A DNA stretch of 64,000 bases from Megamerina dolium (lineage: Eukaryota > Arthropoda > Insecta > Diptera > Megamerinidae): the NCBI GenBank assembly GCA_963854835.1, contig OY978530.1:41086251-41150250 (forward strand). The letters run 5' to 3'. The position numbers were made by a program, and so were the translations under genes. Positions within the stretch are counted from its first letter, which is position 1. Each line of letters begins with the position of its first letter. Positions 1 to 9,449 of this stretch are shown here, one piece after another. Below the pieces are notes generated by a model. That model saw nothing but the letters and a program-made list of their open reading frames with translations. It searched no databases and was not told the origin of the DNA.

Positions 1-105
1 AACAACTACCGGACTTCAGACCAGAGGGCGACAAACTCGCAATTTGCTGGAGGCGGCGGTTAAAACCCTAGATGGGCTTCGCAAAACCCTTAATGTTGCA
101 CTCGT

Positions 106-300
106 GCAAGGGGGCCGGGATGTTTAGGCCACCCTGTGCTAGTGCTATCTATTGCCGGCAGATGGCGCTGCCTGCTTCGTTTTCGACACTTCGTCCCTAT
201 GGCGAAGGTGTGGTATTATATATTTTTTCGGCGACGATTCGAGGTTTTCTTTGCATGGCGGCTTTGTTTTCTCTGAATTTGTTTAATTAATTTGTTTAAT
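106..300 (+). mobile_element. Possible LTR-retroelement 3' end (PPT plus LTR start)
   Basis: A purine-rich tract GCAAGGGGGCCGGGA at 106-120 is followed at once by TGTTTAGGCC. This is the polypurine tract/LTR-start arrangement seen in BEL/Pao and some gypsy elements, and it resembles the intact BEL in this window, where GGGGGCAGAA precedes TGTTTAATTC. No coding region is left beside it and no LTR end can be fixed, so this is a remnant at best. Confidence 0.3.
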
Positions 301-828
301 TGAATTCTAATTGATTTATTTGAATGTTATAATTTTAATAGAAGAATGAACTAACAAAATAATACGGTCATTAAGCATGTGAAGTTCTGCTTGTAAACGA
401 ATTAAAAAAAAAATGTTTTAAATTTAAGCTAAAAATTAGCAAAACAAATAAAAGGAAAAACTCAAATAAAAAAAATTAAAGTAAAGACATAATTCATGAT
501 ATTACAATATTTGTTTTTTTTTTTAACCAATTGTTTAGTCAGTTTTATTTCAATAACACATTAAAAGGTATATTATTGGAGCATGCAGTGTAGAGCCCAC
601 CCATCATCAACCAATCGTGAGATACTTTTGTGCTACTTCCCGTTGCGTGAACCGGATTCGTATTCCCGTTGCTGATAGGCGGATACTCATAATTTTGGAC
701 TTTTAAGAATGAAATTGAATTTTGTTATGTATCCCCTAATTTTGTATATTTCTTTTCTAAATTGTAATTTTCCTTTCTCTCTCTATCTCTACCTGGGGTA
801 GGGGTTTCATCTCCTTTGCAGTATCCCT
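301..828. other. AT-rich stretch without recognisable genes
   Basis: This stretch is AT-rich with homopolymer runs and multiple stops in all frames. Its right part leads directly into the purine tract at 829-844, so it may be the decayed 3' internal region of the LTR element called there. I recognise nothing else. Confidence 0.4.
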
Positions 829-1125
829 GCAAGGGGGGGCGGAATGTCTACGCCAGAGTTAGACGCGTGCACTGTTTGTTTGTCTTAATTTGAGTGGGTT
901 GGAAACCCTGTTACTTATATAACATTTCTCTCTTCAGGCCGCCCGTTTTGATTGTTTTTTGTCATTCTCGAAATACATCCCGAAGTAGATAAACAGCCAG
1001 TGCGCGCCAATTCGAATCTCTCTCCTTCTCTACTTAATATACACGTTAATTGCGAATAAATATTGTTAATTTAAAGTAGAAAATAATCGTGTGTGTTATC
1101 ATTAATTTATTATAATAAAAAAAAA
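829..1125 (+). mobile_element. Probable BEL-like LTR with preceding polypurine tract
   Basis: The tract GCAAGGGGGGGCGGAA (829-844) is followed by an LTR-like start TGTCTACGCC at 845. Downstream are a TATA-like ACTTATATAAC near 912-922 and a polyadenylation hexamer AATAAA at 1055-1060, the order expected inside an LTR. The right end is not determined and I found no second copy or target duplication. BEL/Pao is favoured because of the G-rich tract before TGT, but a gypsy LTR is possible. Confidence 0.45.
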
Positions 1126-1317
1126 ACTACAGCATAGTACGTAGCAGCAGCAGAATCACAAAGTACAACATCAATACACAACAACAACAGGATTGCACAC
1201 AGAAATACCCCCGCACTCACACACACACACCACGATCACCTGGAGGAAGCAACCATCGTTGGAACGAGTTCACCTGGCACCCCATCCCTCACACAATCAA
1301 TATATATATAACACGCA

Positions 1318-1358
1318 CACCAGTAATGGTGGAAAAGCTCGGCGAAGGAGCCCTTCAG
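1318..1358 (+). repeat. Short match to the shared SINE tail
   Basis: The string CAGTAATGG, then AAGCTCGGC, then GGAGCCCTT resembles the 3' part of the short elements at 7687-7790 and 56543-56646. It is interrupted and brief, so it is a weak relic. The preceding (CA)n-rich stretch at 1195-1320 is low-complexity. Confidence 0.3.
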
Positions 1359-1550
1359 GTAATATGTATGTAACCTATGTATGTATGGATGTGCCCATAT
1401 GCTAACAGCAGTCACAAATGCCTCTTAGTCAGACACACACTGAGAATGTTATTGTTTTCGTGTTATTAAGCGCTCGCAACTACATGAAGATATATTCAAT
1501 ACGGTGTTGCCAAGACTTCAAAAATAACAAATCTAGATCAGCCAAATAGA

Positions 1551-2030
1551 AAGCACACGGACGTTGGAATATTAAGGTTGCGCCCATATTTTACCTCTAA
1601 TCGGTTTTCAGTGAAATTCACAGAATGTGACGCCACAGTGTTTCCAAGAGTAGAATTATTCATTCATTATTTCGCTTTGTTTATATAATTAACAATTATA
1701 TTATATAATTATAGTATAATTCACAAAGTAAGGCGACCCAAGGTAGGAATTTTGATGCTCTCATTTTGAGATAAGCGTATAGAAGAAAATTAAAGGCAGC
1801 TTTATGAAATCTCTCAAAGTGAAAAATTCGAAAATGTTTAATAATTAAATTAAATTAAATAGTTAACAATTTTGACACTGCCTGTACAGCTTTTGACATT
1901 CCTCTTTCATTGATATTTTGACACATAGTAATTTTGACAACACCTAGACATGCTTTGGCATATACTGTGAATGACATGAGAACAAATTTTACAATTGCCA
2001 TACTTTGTTAATTATACTATGTATTTTTCT
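1551..2030 (+). repeat. Unclassified interspersed repeat R, copy 1
   Basis: This stretch aligns in the same orientation with 62128-62702. Shared landmarks include AGCACACGGACG, TTACCTCTAATCGGTT, GACATTCCTCTTTCATTG and CATGCTTTGGCATA. Its left edge (GATCAGCCAAATAGAAA) also matches 61400-61417, which shows that the second copy is interrupted. No ORF or terminal structure is visible. Gypsy IV sequence lies next to both copies. Confidence 0.6.
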
Positions 2031-2229
2031 TTTCAATTTGTTCGACATTCTCGCAGTTAAACTGTTGTGACGTTACATCTAGAAATGCCTTCCCTGATAG
2101 GCGCAGTCTCCTAAGCACAAACCCAAAAACATTATCAGTTGCTGACAGACCACGAAGTATACATGGTTGCTGTTAGATTATGTGTTTTTCCTTTTGTCTT
2201 AGTCCGCACATAGACACAAAAACATTTGC

Positions 2230-2934
2230 ATGAAAAACATTTTCAATAAATTTTTGATGTTTTTCTTGTTTCGATGTTGCCAATATTCGTGTCAACCACA
2301 ATAGTGATGAGTAATCAACCATCGATACTCGTTACACTGCCCTCCTCTTAACCTTGCTCGTCCCGAATAAGTTTTTATACTTTCCCTTGATATAGCGCAA
2401 GTCGCTTCAAGTGCACTACTTTAAACTTTGTTCTTTTATTCCAGGCACGTTGAATACGATACACTACGTCATTTATCTTTGCTATAATCTCATATGGTCC
2501 TTCCCAATAAGTCTGTAGTTTAGTGGACAGGCCTTTCTTTCGTTGTGCATTATGAAGCATTACAAGCTCTCCTTCATAGAACCCTTTTGAATTTACTTTC
2601 AAGTCATACCTGGCCTTCATCTTATGGCTTATCATCTGCGACCGCTCTCTGATGAACTGATGTACTTCATCCAACTGTTCCTGCTTTTCGCTAGTGTAAC
2701 TACCTTCGGTTGACCTCGTTGCTGTTGCCCGTTAACCCGTTTCCAAAAAATGCCATTGTTTGTGTAGTGGCAGTCGTATCATGTTGTAAGCATCGATATG
2801 TCGTGAGAAACATTGGTATATGCACATCCCAGTCTTTTTGGTATTTATCTACGACCTTTGTTAGATATTCCTCCAAGGTACAGTTGAGCCGTTCTACCAT
2901 GAGTAGTATGTAATTTGCCGGAATAAAAACAGTC
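2230..2934 (-). mobile_element. Gypsy IV element, 3' remnant (LTR start, PPT, pol C-terminus)
   Basis: On the minus strand, pol C-terminal coding is followed by a purine tract (complement of 2337-2349) and an LTR beginning TGTAACGAGTATCGATGG, whose outer edge is at 2336. The same LTR start is seen intact on the plus strand at 62703 and on the minus strand at 56977. The LTR fades below about 2230 and the pol part stops near 2934, where the AT-rich duplicated unit begins. Confidence 0.75.
2375..2912 (-). pseudogene. Gypsy IV integrase C-terminal fragment
   Basis: Two minus-strand reading frames, about 2912-2700 and 2674-2375, encode the end of a Ty3/gypsy integrase. Visible are the region around the last catalytic Glu (MVERLNCTLEEYLTKVV), a KDWDVHIPMFL segment, and a C-terminal segment with MLHNAQRKKGLSTKLQ, WEGPYEII and FKVVHLKRLALY. 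These match the copy at 57016-57723. The break between the frames at 2675-2700 is a frameshift or small deletion. The N-terminal zinc motif, first catalytic Asp residues, RT and gag are all missing, so this is a dead fragment. Family recognition is from motif patterns, with no search run. Confidence 0.75.
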
Positions 2935-2945
2935 TCAATTTTAAT

Positions 2946-3277
2946 GTTACAAATTTAACATTTTTATCATTTCTAACACGTTTTTTCGACATTTTTATCA
3001 TTTCTAACACGTTATTCTAACATTTTTAGGAATTTTTTTAATTTTAACATTTGTAACACAAATTTTTGATTAAAAAGTTGGGTCGAAAATATTCTAACAC
3101 AAAAAACTACCCAAGTTTTAAAAGTGACCTCTAGGGGTCACTGGATTTGTTGAAAAGAATTCCTATCCTTAATAATGTTCAAAAAACTAATAGTCTAATC
3201 AACCAACCCGGTTTTTTTTTTGTAATTTTTATAACAATTAATGATAAAAATGTTTAAAATAATGATATTCCAAGGGG
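2946..3277. repeat. AT-rich cluster of short direct and inverted motifs
   Basis: The 16-base motif AACATTTTTATCATTT occurs twice in tandem-like spacing near 2960 and 2990. Its complement AATGATAAAAATGTT recurs near 3240 and 3309. A perfect 7-base hairpin, AGTGACC and GGTCACT, lies near 3121-3140. The same pattern is present in copy 2 from 10193. It may be the end of an unidentified DNA element. Confidence 0.45.
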
Positions 3278-3604
3278 ATGACAACTGCCCCTCTGGATTT
3301 TAAGCCTAATAATGATAAAAATGTTAAAAATAATGATATTTCAGGGTTCCGTTGCGACGGTCCTCTGAAATTTAAATATTCCATTCACAAAGTGAATATG
3401 TTTCCAAAGGAAACCAATTACAAAGTAATTATAAATGATTTACAATTCTATTATAAAAACAGCAATCTTAAAAAACAGCGTTCTAAAAACAAGCGTTTTT
3501 TCAGAAAGTTATTTGTGAGATTCGAACCCACAAAAACATTACTTATTAAGGGGGACTTACACCTCGTCACTTTCAAAAAATCAATTTTTTTTACATTTTT
3601 CTGA
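3278..3604 (+). pseudogene. Unrecognised Lys/Asn-rich ORF truncated by a MITE
   Basis: A 108-codon frame, perfectly preserved in the second copy, encodes a lysine- and asparagine-rich protein (for example FRCDGPLKFKYSIHKVNMF and LKKQRSKNKRFFRKLF). I do not recognise a family. Its last ~18 residues come from the inserted MITE, because the left inverted repeat of the MITE starts at 3550, so the true C-terminus is lost. Beyond the MITE the frame soon meets a stop. The codons are AT-rich, unlike the adjacent RTE. It could be part of an AT-rich DNA transposon or a virus-derived insert. Whether it was ever a real protein is uncertain. Confidence 0.35.
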
Positions 3605-4181
3605 TCTAAAGGGTCTTATAAATCAGCCTGTAAAAGGATTCGTCTCTATTTCGAGAGTATTGGAGATTAATCCAGATTAATCGTAAGTCTCATGAAACTT
3701 TGCACGCGGTTTTCCGAAACAAAACGTATCGGATTAATTTTTTTATATTTTTTTTCAGAAAACACTTAGCAAGGTCCCGATCGTTCATTTTAAAGAAATT
3801 TCGATTTACTGCATTTTGACAGTTTTACATAAGACAAAAAACATAGTACGAAAATGAATTTTGTGAAAAAATATCCGCCATTTTGTGAAAAATCGAAATT
3901 TTGAAAAAGTGAACGATCGGGACCTCACTAATGTAACAATAATTGAAAGTCTTTTTGGATTTTTGATTTCAGATAACTAGGGTCGATCTAATCATGTACA
4001 CGGTTTGACCTTTCACTTTTGAGGCGCGCGCTGTTAATGTCATCTCAAGGTCTTGTAAGTGCGGTTTTCTATTGTTCTACTAATAAATAAAAAAAAATTC
4101 AAATGAAAATCTTTTCTAGTTTCTTTACAATAAATTGTCAAAAATTAGCTCAAAAATTGGCTTACAAGGTGTAAGTCCCCC
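3550..4181. mobile_element. TTAA-flanked MITE with 15-bp inverted repeats, copy 1
   Basis: The ends are perfect 15-base inverted repeats: GGGGGACTTACACCT (3550-3564) and AGGTGTAAGTCCCCC (4167-4181). TTAA lies immediately outside both ends (3546-3549 and 4182-4185), consistent with a TTAA target duplication. The 632-bp interior has no transposase-sized ORF. TTAA targeting is typical of piggyBac-type elements, but the terminal bases do not match the canonical piggyBac end that I know, so superfamily assignment is tentative. Confidence 0.75.
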
Positions 4182-4366
4182 TTAATGCAACCATTCACAA
4201 ACTGTAAATAGTTTCACATTGTTATTACATTCAAAGTTGAGTACTTTGTTGAGGCAAACAATGTTAGATATGAAAAAGCAATACAATTCTAAAAATAGAT
4301 CAATCTTTCTAAAGCAGTTTCTTATCTTTAAGGGGTATGTGAATTGTATAAGCTTCATTAAAAGTG

Positions 4367-4648
4367 TTATAATCGCTTTGCAATTGGTTCTCTGAGAATG
4401 GACAAATTAAAACTGTTATATTTTTTTTTGTTGATATGAAAACGATAATGCGAGCGCAATTGGTGCGCGATTACCTTAAAACAATTAACTTCATTGAAGT
4501 AGACATGCAAGTAGTATAGAATTACATTGTTCGTATAATTAAATGTCGCAATGGATGGTTCTCCGTCTCCGTTTTCTTCAGAAATCGCCTTTTGAAAAAA
4601 ATTCACGTAAAAAATACAATGTAAAAATTTATTTAAAATAAATAACAA
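4367..4648 (-). CDS. Unrecognised small ORF next to the MITE
   Basis: A 93-codon minus-strand frame is conserved in the second copy at 11640-11921, with one visible change near the middle (VIAHQL versus VIEHQL). It has an N-terminal hydrophobic/aromatic stretch (MLFILNKFLHCIFYVNFF) that might be a signal or membrane segment, and a basic segment RSHYRFHINKKKYNSF. No family is recognised. It lies in the same AT-rich tract as the ORF at 3278 and may be non-coding. The conservation only reflects the recent duplication. Confidence 0.25.
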   Translation of the reverse strand: MLFILNKFLHCIFYVNFFQKAISEENGDGEPSIATFNYTNNVILYYLHVYFNEVNCFKVIAHQLRSHYRFHINKKKYNSFNLSILREPIAKRL

Positions 4649-4769
4649 TTTTTAAAAGAATATATTAAATCTGAGATGAGTTAAAAAATAAACTCGAACA
4701 ACATGATTTAAATAAAACAATAAAACTAGAAAAAATTAATGAAGATCCCAAGCAATTATTCAACAATTA

Positions 4770-4908
4770 AATCAATCAGTACTTACTAGCATTTTTTTTA
4801 ACTGATGGATTATATAATTTAAAAGAAGATTTAAATTTAACTTTACCTTTATCAAATAATTATTTAACATTGTTAGGTTTTTTATTTTGTGTACGTTTAA
4901 TTCTATTT
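4770..4908 (+). pseudogene. AT-rich coding strip with TTA-dominated leucine codons
   Basis: An open plus-strand frame reads through about 45 codons with nearly all leucines as TTA, including FFLTDGLYNLKEDLNLTLPL and NYLTLLGFLF. It is preceded in frame by a stop and shows a one-base T-run difference between the two duplicate copies. The composition is like an AT-rich virus, symbiont or organelle gene rather than the GC-richer RTE that starts just downstream. I do not recognise it. Confidence 0.3.
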
Positions 4909-6270
4909 GGTGGTCTAGTGGTGTTCTCGCAAGGTAAAGTGTCTAACTGCCTCAACCGGGTGGGGCTAGCACAATTCTTGTTGAACTCATCGCAAATCAA
5001 CTCACTGGCTGTCATGTAGTTTGATCTGAGCGCTATGTGATGATAACTTTATTTGTTAATGAGTAGTAGCCATGTAGCTTGTTCTGCTTACTATGTGATG
5101 GCGCCTTCATTATTATTATTTTGGCACCCGCTGGGAGGCAACTGAAGTGATTGGCGAAAATCTCCTCGGTTGTGCGTTGGGGTTGGGACCGGCCACATAA
5201 AAAATCCCCCCAATGAAGAAAACAGATATGCCTCGGATAAGGACTACCGCTTTTATTGAAGACCCCCGCAAACGAAAAAAGGACCACGATTTACGGATAT
5301 GCACCTGGAATGTCCAGTCCCTTCATAGGGAGGGTGCCTCTATCCAGCTGGTTGATGTCCTCGAAAAATACAGAGCAGACATAACCTCTCTCCAGGAAAT
5401 GCGATGGACCGGACAGGGCTGCTCCAAAAGAGCGTCCTATGCAGTTGCCATGCTGAAAGGCACGAATTAGGATGTGGATTTTTGGTCAGCAAGAGACTAC
5501 GAAATCTTTTCTTATATTTCACGCCTGAGAATGAGCGGCTGGCCACAATCCGCATCAAGGCAACATTTTTCAACATCAGCCTTATATGTGCCCACGCTCC
5601 GACGGATGAGAAGGACAATGTGACCAAGGAGAGCTTCTTTCAGCGCCTCGAAGAAGCTTATGACAGCTGCCCCCGCCACGATATCAAAATCGTGCTTGGC
5701 GACTTTAATGCCAGGGTGGGCAAGGAAGATGCCTTTGGTCCAACTGTCGGAACTTCAGCCTCCACCAGAACACCTCCGATAACGGAATGAGGCTGATCGA
5801 CTTCGCCGCAGCACGAAACATGGTAATTGATGGTACCAGATTCCAGCATCTCGACATCCACAAAGCGACATGGCTGTCTCCAGATCAAAGTACAAGAAAC
5901 CAAATTGGTCATGTGGTGATTGACGGAAGGCATGCTTCCAGTGTGATGGACGTGAAATCGATCCGTGGTGCCAACATCGACTCGGATCACTACCTTGTTG
6001 CAGCTAAGGTGCGCACACGCTTATGTGTCGCAAATAACAAGAGAAGTCCGATACAGAGAAAGCTCGACGTCAGTAAGCTGCGATCACCAGAGACAGAAGA
6101 TGCATTTGCCACTCGACTATCGGATCTGTTTATGCAGAACACTCCCCCACTTGATGATACATGCGCACGGTGGACACATATATCCCACTCCATGACTACT
6201 GTTGCCGAGGAGGTAATCGGTTACTACCGGCCTCTGAGGAATGAGTGATATGATCAGGAGTGTCGCGACG
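4905..6270 (+). mobile_element. RTE-like LINE, 5' half, interrupted by gypsy LTR (copy 1)
   Basis: A GC-richer segment with a 5' leader (about 4905-5212) and an endonuclease domain in three frames. It stops abruptly at GTGTCGCGACG (6260-6270), where a gypsy LTR begins. In the related element at 39169-41920 the same sequence runs on uninterrupted, so the break is an insertion point. The continuing RTE sequence reappears at 29322. Confidence 0.8.
5213..6250 (+). pseudogene. RTE LINE endonuclease (AP-type), frameshifted
   Basis: Three overlapping frames (5213-5470, 5404-5790, 5787-6248) together cover an apurinic-like endonuclease domain of the endonuclease/exonuclease/phosphatase fold. Visible motifs are CTWNVQSLH, the catalytic-type LQEMRWTGQG, HAPTDEKDN, GDFNARVGKE and SDHYLVAAKVRTRL. 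In intact LINEs this enzyme nicks target DNA for reverse transcription. A deletion of 8 bases near 5440, relative to copy 2, and frameshifts near 5750 and 5787 break the frame. A TGA at 6246-6248 follows RPLRNE where the 39169 copy has TGG. No RT domain remains at this locus. The likely start is ATG 5213. Confidence 0.78.
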
Positions 6271-7644
6271 TGTTGAGTCCTTCTTTTGTAGCACCTTAAT
6301 CTCTGTCTAGAAATCTTATAGTTAGGACTTACCTCTTTCTTTTCTTCTCTCCTGCTTTCCGTAATTCTTTCACGCACAACACAATTATTTTTTCAATATA
6401 GTTTTTTTTTTATTTAACAGTATATATGTATTTCTTTCACAAGGTAGCTTTAATTTTAACAATAAGTTATTTTCTTCAACAAAGTTGTTTTCTTTAAATG
6501 TTTCCACAATTTGACTCTATCAAGGATGTTGTATCCTTCACAATGTGATTACTACCTTTACTTCACTCTAACTCGCTATTCGAGTCATCTACTTATCTTA
6601 CGTAACTATATTCACTAACTCACTGACTACCTTCATTTCAGGCCTTCTCTTAGTTTATATAGCCTAAAATATATATCATAATTTACAATTTAACCCTTTA
6701 TATTTTGTTCTCAATGTTGAAACTGTTTTAATGTGTCGAAGAGGATTTATTTGGAATGTAGAATTTTGCTCGCTGCACTGCACTCTTTTATATTTGCGTT
6801 TTCTTTTGTTGATCATTGTTGTAATTGGCTGAGTTGTAGGACTAATTTTTTTTATCTTTTATCGGTGCTACTGTTATATACCACGTAGATTTCTTGCTCA
6901 CCGAGATATGCCGTGGTGTCCAATGTTTGTATGGTTATTACATTACTCCTTTGTAGCATCAGCGTTGTTGAGTTGTTACCGTGTCTCCTTTTTATACTCG
7001 TGTGACTGACGATTTAATCTGTTTATTAAATGCTTATCTTTGCAATGTTTATACTTCAGCATTATTTACAGGATGGAAGCTCAATGCACGTGTTTTGTCT
7101 GGTATGTACATTTTCTCTCAATATACCGCATTCGATGGATGAACAACGTCTTGCAGTGTGATTATTTTTTGTATGCAACACTACTAAGATATATCGTTAT
7201 GTGACACCCTGTAACCCATTGTCAAATGCGCGACAACTGAGTCAATAATAGGCGTTCACTATCCAGATAAAAACTTAACACATGAGTGTTGTATGTACAC
7301 ATTGTGTATTGCTGCTGCTATATATAGAACAGTCCAAGTATTTCATGAGAATGCTGCTTATTCTGATGAATTTACGCTGTAACATTTGGTTCAGGATATT
7401 GGAACTTATGTATATTTATGTAACTTCAACTCGATTACCTATTTGGTGTCCGCTAACATCGCTGTATAAAGCTTTTCCGGTGTGTCTTAGCCTTGCTGGA
7501 TAAGTTGTCTGTCAACTGTGTCAACGTTCCTCTCTCCTTGAGATGGCTAGATTATACTGAATATACCTATTCAATTATTTTCTACAAACTCTAAAACTTT
7601 TACATTTATTTTTCGTAATTACACCTACATAATTGTCGTAGTAT
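6271..7644 (-). mobile_element. Gypsy I 3' LTR fragment plus unmatched sequence (copy 1)
   Basis: TGTTGAGTCC at 6271 through about 6700 matches the first ~445 bases of the LTR at 28283. After CATAATTTACA the two sequences are unrelated. The outer flank GACG (6267-6270) equals the flank of the other LTR (29322-29325), so these look like the two ends of one insertion. The remainder (about 6700-7644) holds no ORF I can assign. A purine-rich complement at 7526-7540 could be the element's polypurine tract. Confidence 0.6.
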
Positions 7645-7686
7645 ATTCTGCCGTTCTGAACCGGCTAAAATAAGTAGGTCCCTTCT

Positions 7687-7790
7687 AATACTGTCCAAAT
7701 TTAAGACGCACAACAGTAATGGAAGAGAAGCTCGGCCAATGAGCCCTTTGGGGCTTTAAGTGCCACATATTTATTTTTATTTATTTTTTT
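7687..7790 (+). mobile_element. SINE-tail fragment
   Basis: A ~100-base segment from AATACTGTCC to an A/T-rich tail is nearly identical to 56543-56646. Its core AAGCTCGGCCAAT, GGGCTTTA and GTGCCACATA is also the 3' end of the tRNA-headed SINE at 32863-33084. It is either a 5'-truncated or an alternative-headed SINE. It occupies the place where the second duplicate has about 610 bases of other DNA. Confidence 0.6.
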
Positions 7791-7813
7791 TTACCACAAT
7801 CACTATTAATTCG

Positions 7814-8165
7814 TTAAATTATTATTACATATTGATAAAAATGTTTTAGTAAGTTGTTATGGTACTTTTTACCATTTTGTCCGATTTTGATAGTTGTCGT
7901 CACTGGACTGTACACATTTATCACTTCGTATGGTCCAGTCCTGATGGAACTAAATTTATTTTTTCTAGTCTGGTTTCTCAACAATACTTTATCACCTATT
8001 TTAAAAATTATTGGGTGGATTCCTTTGTCGTATTGAATTATATCTAATTTCTTTGCTTTGTCCTGATTTTCCCGCACTAACTCACATGACCCTTGTAGTT
8101 GGTATTTTAATACCTTATTTTGATCATCTGTATTCTACACAGGTGATCTTTTTGTTTTTAGGTTT
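7814..8165 (-). pseudogene. Gypsy I integrase C-terminal fragment
   Basis: A minus-strand frame (8077-7814) encodes an integrase tail with GDKVLLRNQTRKNKFSS, RTGPYEVINVYS and HNNLLKHFYQYV, the small barrel-like domain that follows the catalytic core in gypsy integrases. Further bases up to 8165 continue the homology in another frame. The catalytic core is missing here because of the deletion with filler DNA at 8183-8206. The same tail is present at 24828-25091. Confidence 0.7.
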
Positions 8166-8333
8166 GTCGGCATTCCGATATTAGGAATGCCGACATGCCG
8201 ATATATATAAAAAATTAGGAAAAATCATCTTGAAACGTAAGTATGTATTTGTTTCCAGCTGTTGTCTCTGGAAGAATTCCTATCATGTCCATATATACCT
8301 TTTAAAATGGTTTAGATGGTGTATCAGTTAATA

Positions 8334-9443
8334 TCATTGGCATTTTCGTGAGCCTCGAGCTCTTGTGGGCTGAAACGCATCCGTGTTCAAGTTCCTTTTG
8401 CCTGGTTTATAAGTTATTTCAAAATCAAATTCAGATAATTTGTGTCTGAAACGTGCTAAACGTGATGTCTGATCTTTCAGATTAGCAATTCCACGTAAGG
8501 GCTGATGGTAAGTGTAGACTTTGAATGGTCTACCCAGTAGATAAGCTCTATAATTCTTTACAGCCCACACGATAGCAAAGAATTCCTTTTCAATGGTGGT
8601 ATATCTTTTTTCAGTATCACTAAGTGCTCTGCTCGCAAAGGCTATTGGTCGATCTTTTCCAATTTCACCTTGCTATAGAACTGTCCCCAAGGCTTCATTT
8701 CCGGCATCTGTTGTTAGCACAAAGGGTTCGGAAAAATCTGGATATGCTAAAATTGGTGGAGAGCAAATTGCCTCCTTTAAATCTTCAAAAGCTTTCTGAC
8801 ATTTATCGGTCCATTCAAATTTTGCATCTTTTCTTAGTAATTTATTAATTGGTAGCGCTTTGCTTGCCATATTTTCAACAAACTTTCGATAATAGTTCAC
8901 TAAATCTAAGAATGCCTGAACATCTTTCCTATTTCTTGGAACAGGAATATTTACGTTATGTTTACGTAAGAGTTCAAACACTCTCCGCAACCGTGATTCA
9001 TGTTGTGCCAAATTCCGACCGTAGACAACAATGTCATCCAAATATACAAAACAATCTATTCCGAATCTATTCTGAAAAGTAGCAGGTGCTCCCGTTAACC
9101 CAAAAGGCATTCTATTAATTTCGTAATGCCTGACACCTGAGCTAAAAGCGGTTTTTTCTCTGTCAGACACTTCCATTAGCACTTGATGATATCCACTGGC
9201 CAGATCAAGTGTAGTAAAATATCTACTATGACCTAACTGATCCAATATCTCATCGATGAGTGGAATTGGAAAATCCTGTTTAATGGTGGCGTCGTTCAGT
9301 TTTCTGAAATCAACAACCAGCCTCCATTTCTTTTTTCCATCGCTTCCCGCCTTCTTTGGAACTAATATTATTTGTGAACTGGGAACGATTATCTCGTCTT
9401 CCAACATTTTATTTACCTGTTTATTAATCTCTTCCTTATGCAT
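8334..9443 (-). pseudogene. Gypsy I reverse transcriptase-RNase H, internally deleted
   Basis: The minus-strand frame from 9443 encodes RT motifs in order: ILVPKKAG, WRLVVDFRKLND, YFTTLDLASGYHQV, MPFGLTGAPATFQN and the catalytic FVYLDDIVVYG. The RNase H connection and first acidic motif VLTTDAGNEALG follow, and the RNase H C-terminal part lies at 8570-8334. Compared with intact 17.6-like RT, residues are missing between ATFQN and FGIDCF and again after the KHNVNI segment; both gaps are shared with copy B', so they predate the duplication. The RNase H motif usually reading DHQPL reads YHQPL, which removes a catalytic aspartate. A frameshift lies near 8673. Confidence 0.85.
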
Positions 9444-9449
9444 TTTGGT

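Larger units (their letters stand above)
2946..7644. repeat. Duplicated unit A, copy 1
   Basis: This 4.7 kb block recurs in direct orientation at 10193-14885 with only scattered substitutions and a few indels. It contains AT-rich unknown coding strips, a TTAA-flanked MITE, the 5' half of an RTE LINE and a gypsy LTR fragment. Against copy 2 it lacks 8 bases near 5440 and 28 bases near 4063, and it keeps about 42 bases near 6520 that copy 2 lost. The left boundary is abrupt: TTTAAT before GTTACAAA here, AGTCTA before it in copy 2. Confidence 0.92.

Noticed and set aside
72..290. Small plus-strand ORF at the left edge
   Set aside because: It crosses a probable polypurine tract/LTR start and has no recognisable domain.
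1193..1405. ORF rich in His/Thr
   Set aside because: It is a translation of (CA)n low-complexity DNA and part of a SINE-tail relic.
4770..4908. Nuclear copy of mitochondrial DNA
   Set aside because: The AT-rich, TTA-leucine composition suggested it, but I could not match it to any mitochondrial gene, and it is short.
5033..5287. Minus-strand ORFs opposite the RTE leader and endonuclease
   Set aside because: They are shadows of the LINE coding strand and repeat identically at every RTE copy.
7282..7503. Hydrophobic small ORF conserved in the duplicate at 14523
   Set aside because: The conservation follows from the recent duplication; no start context, domain or selection signal is visible.
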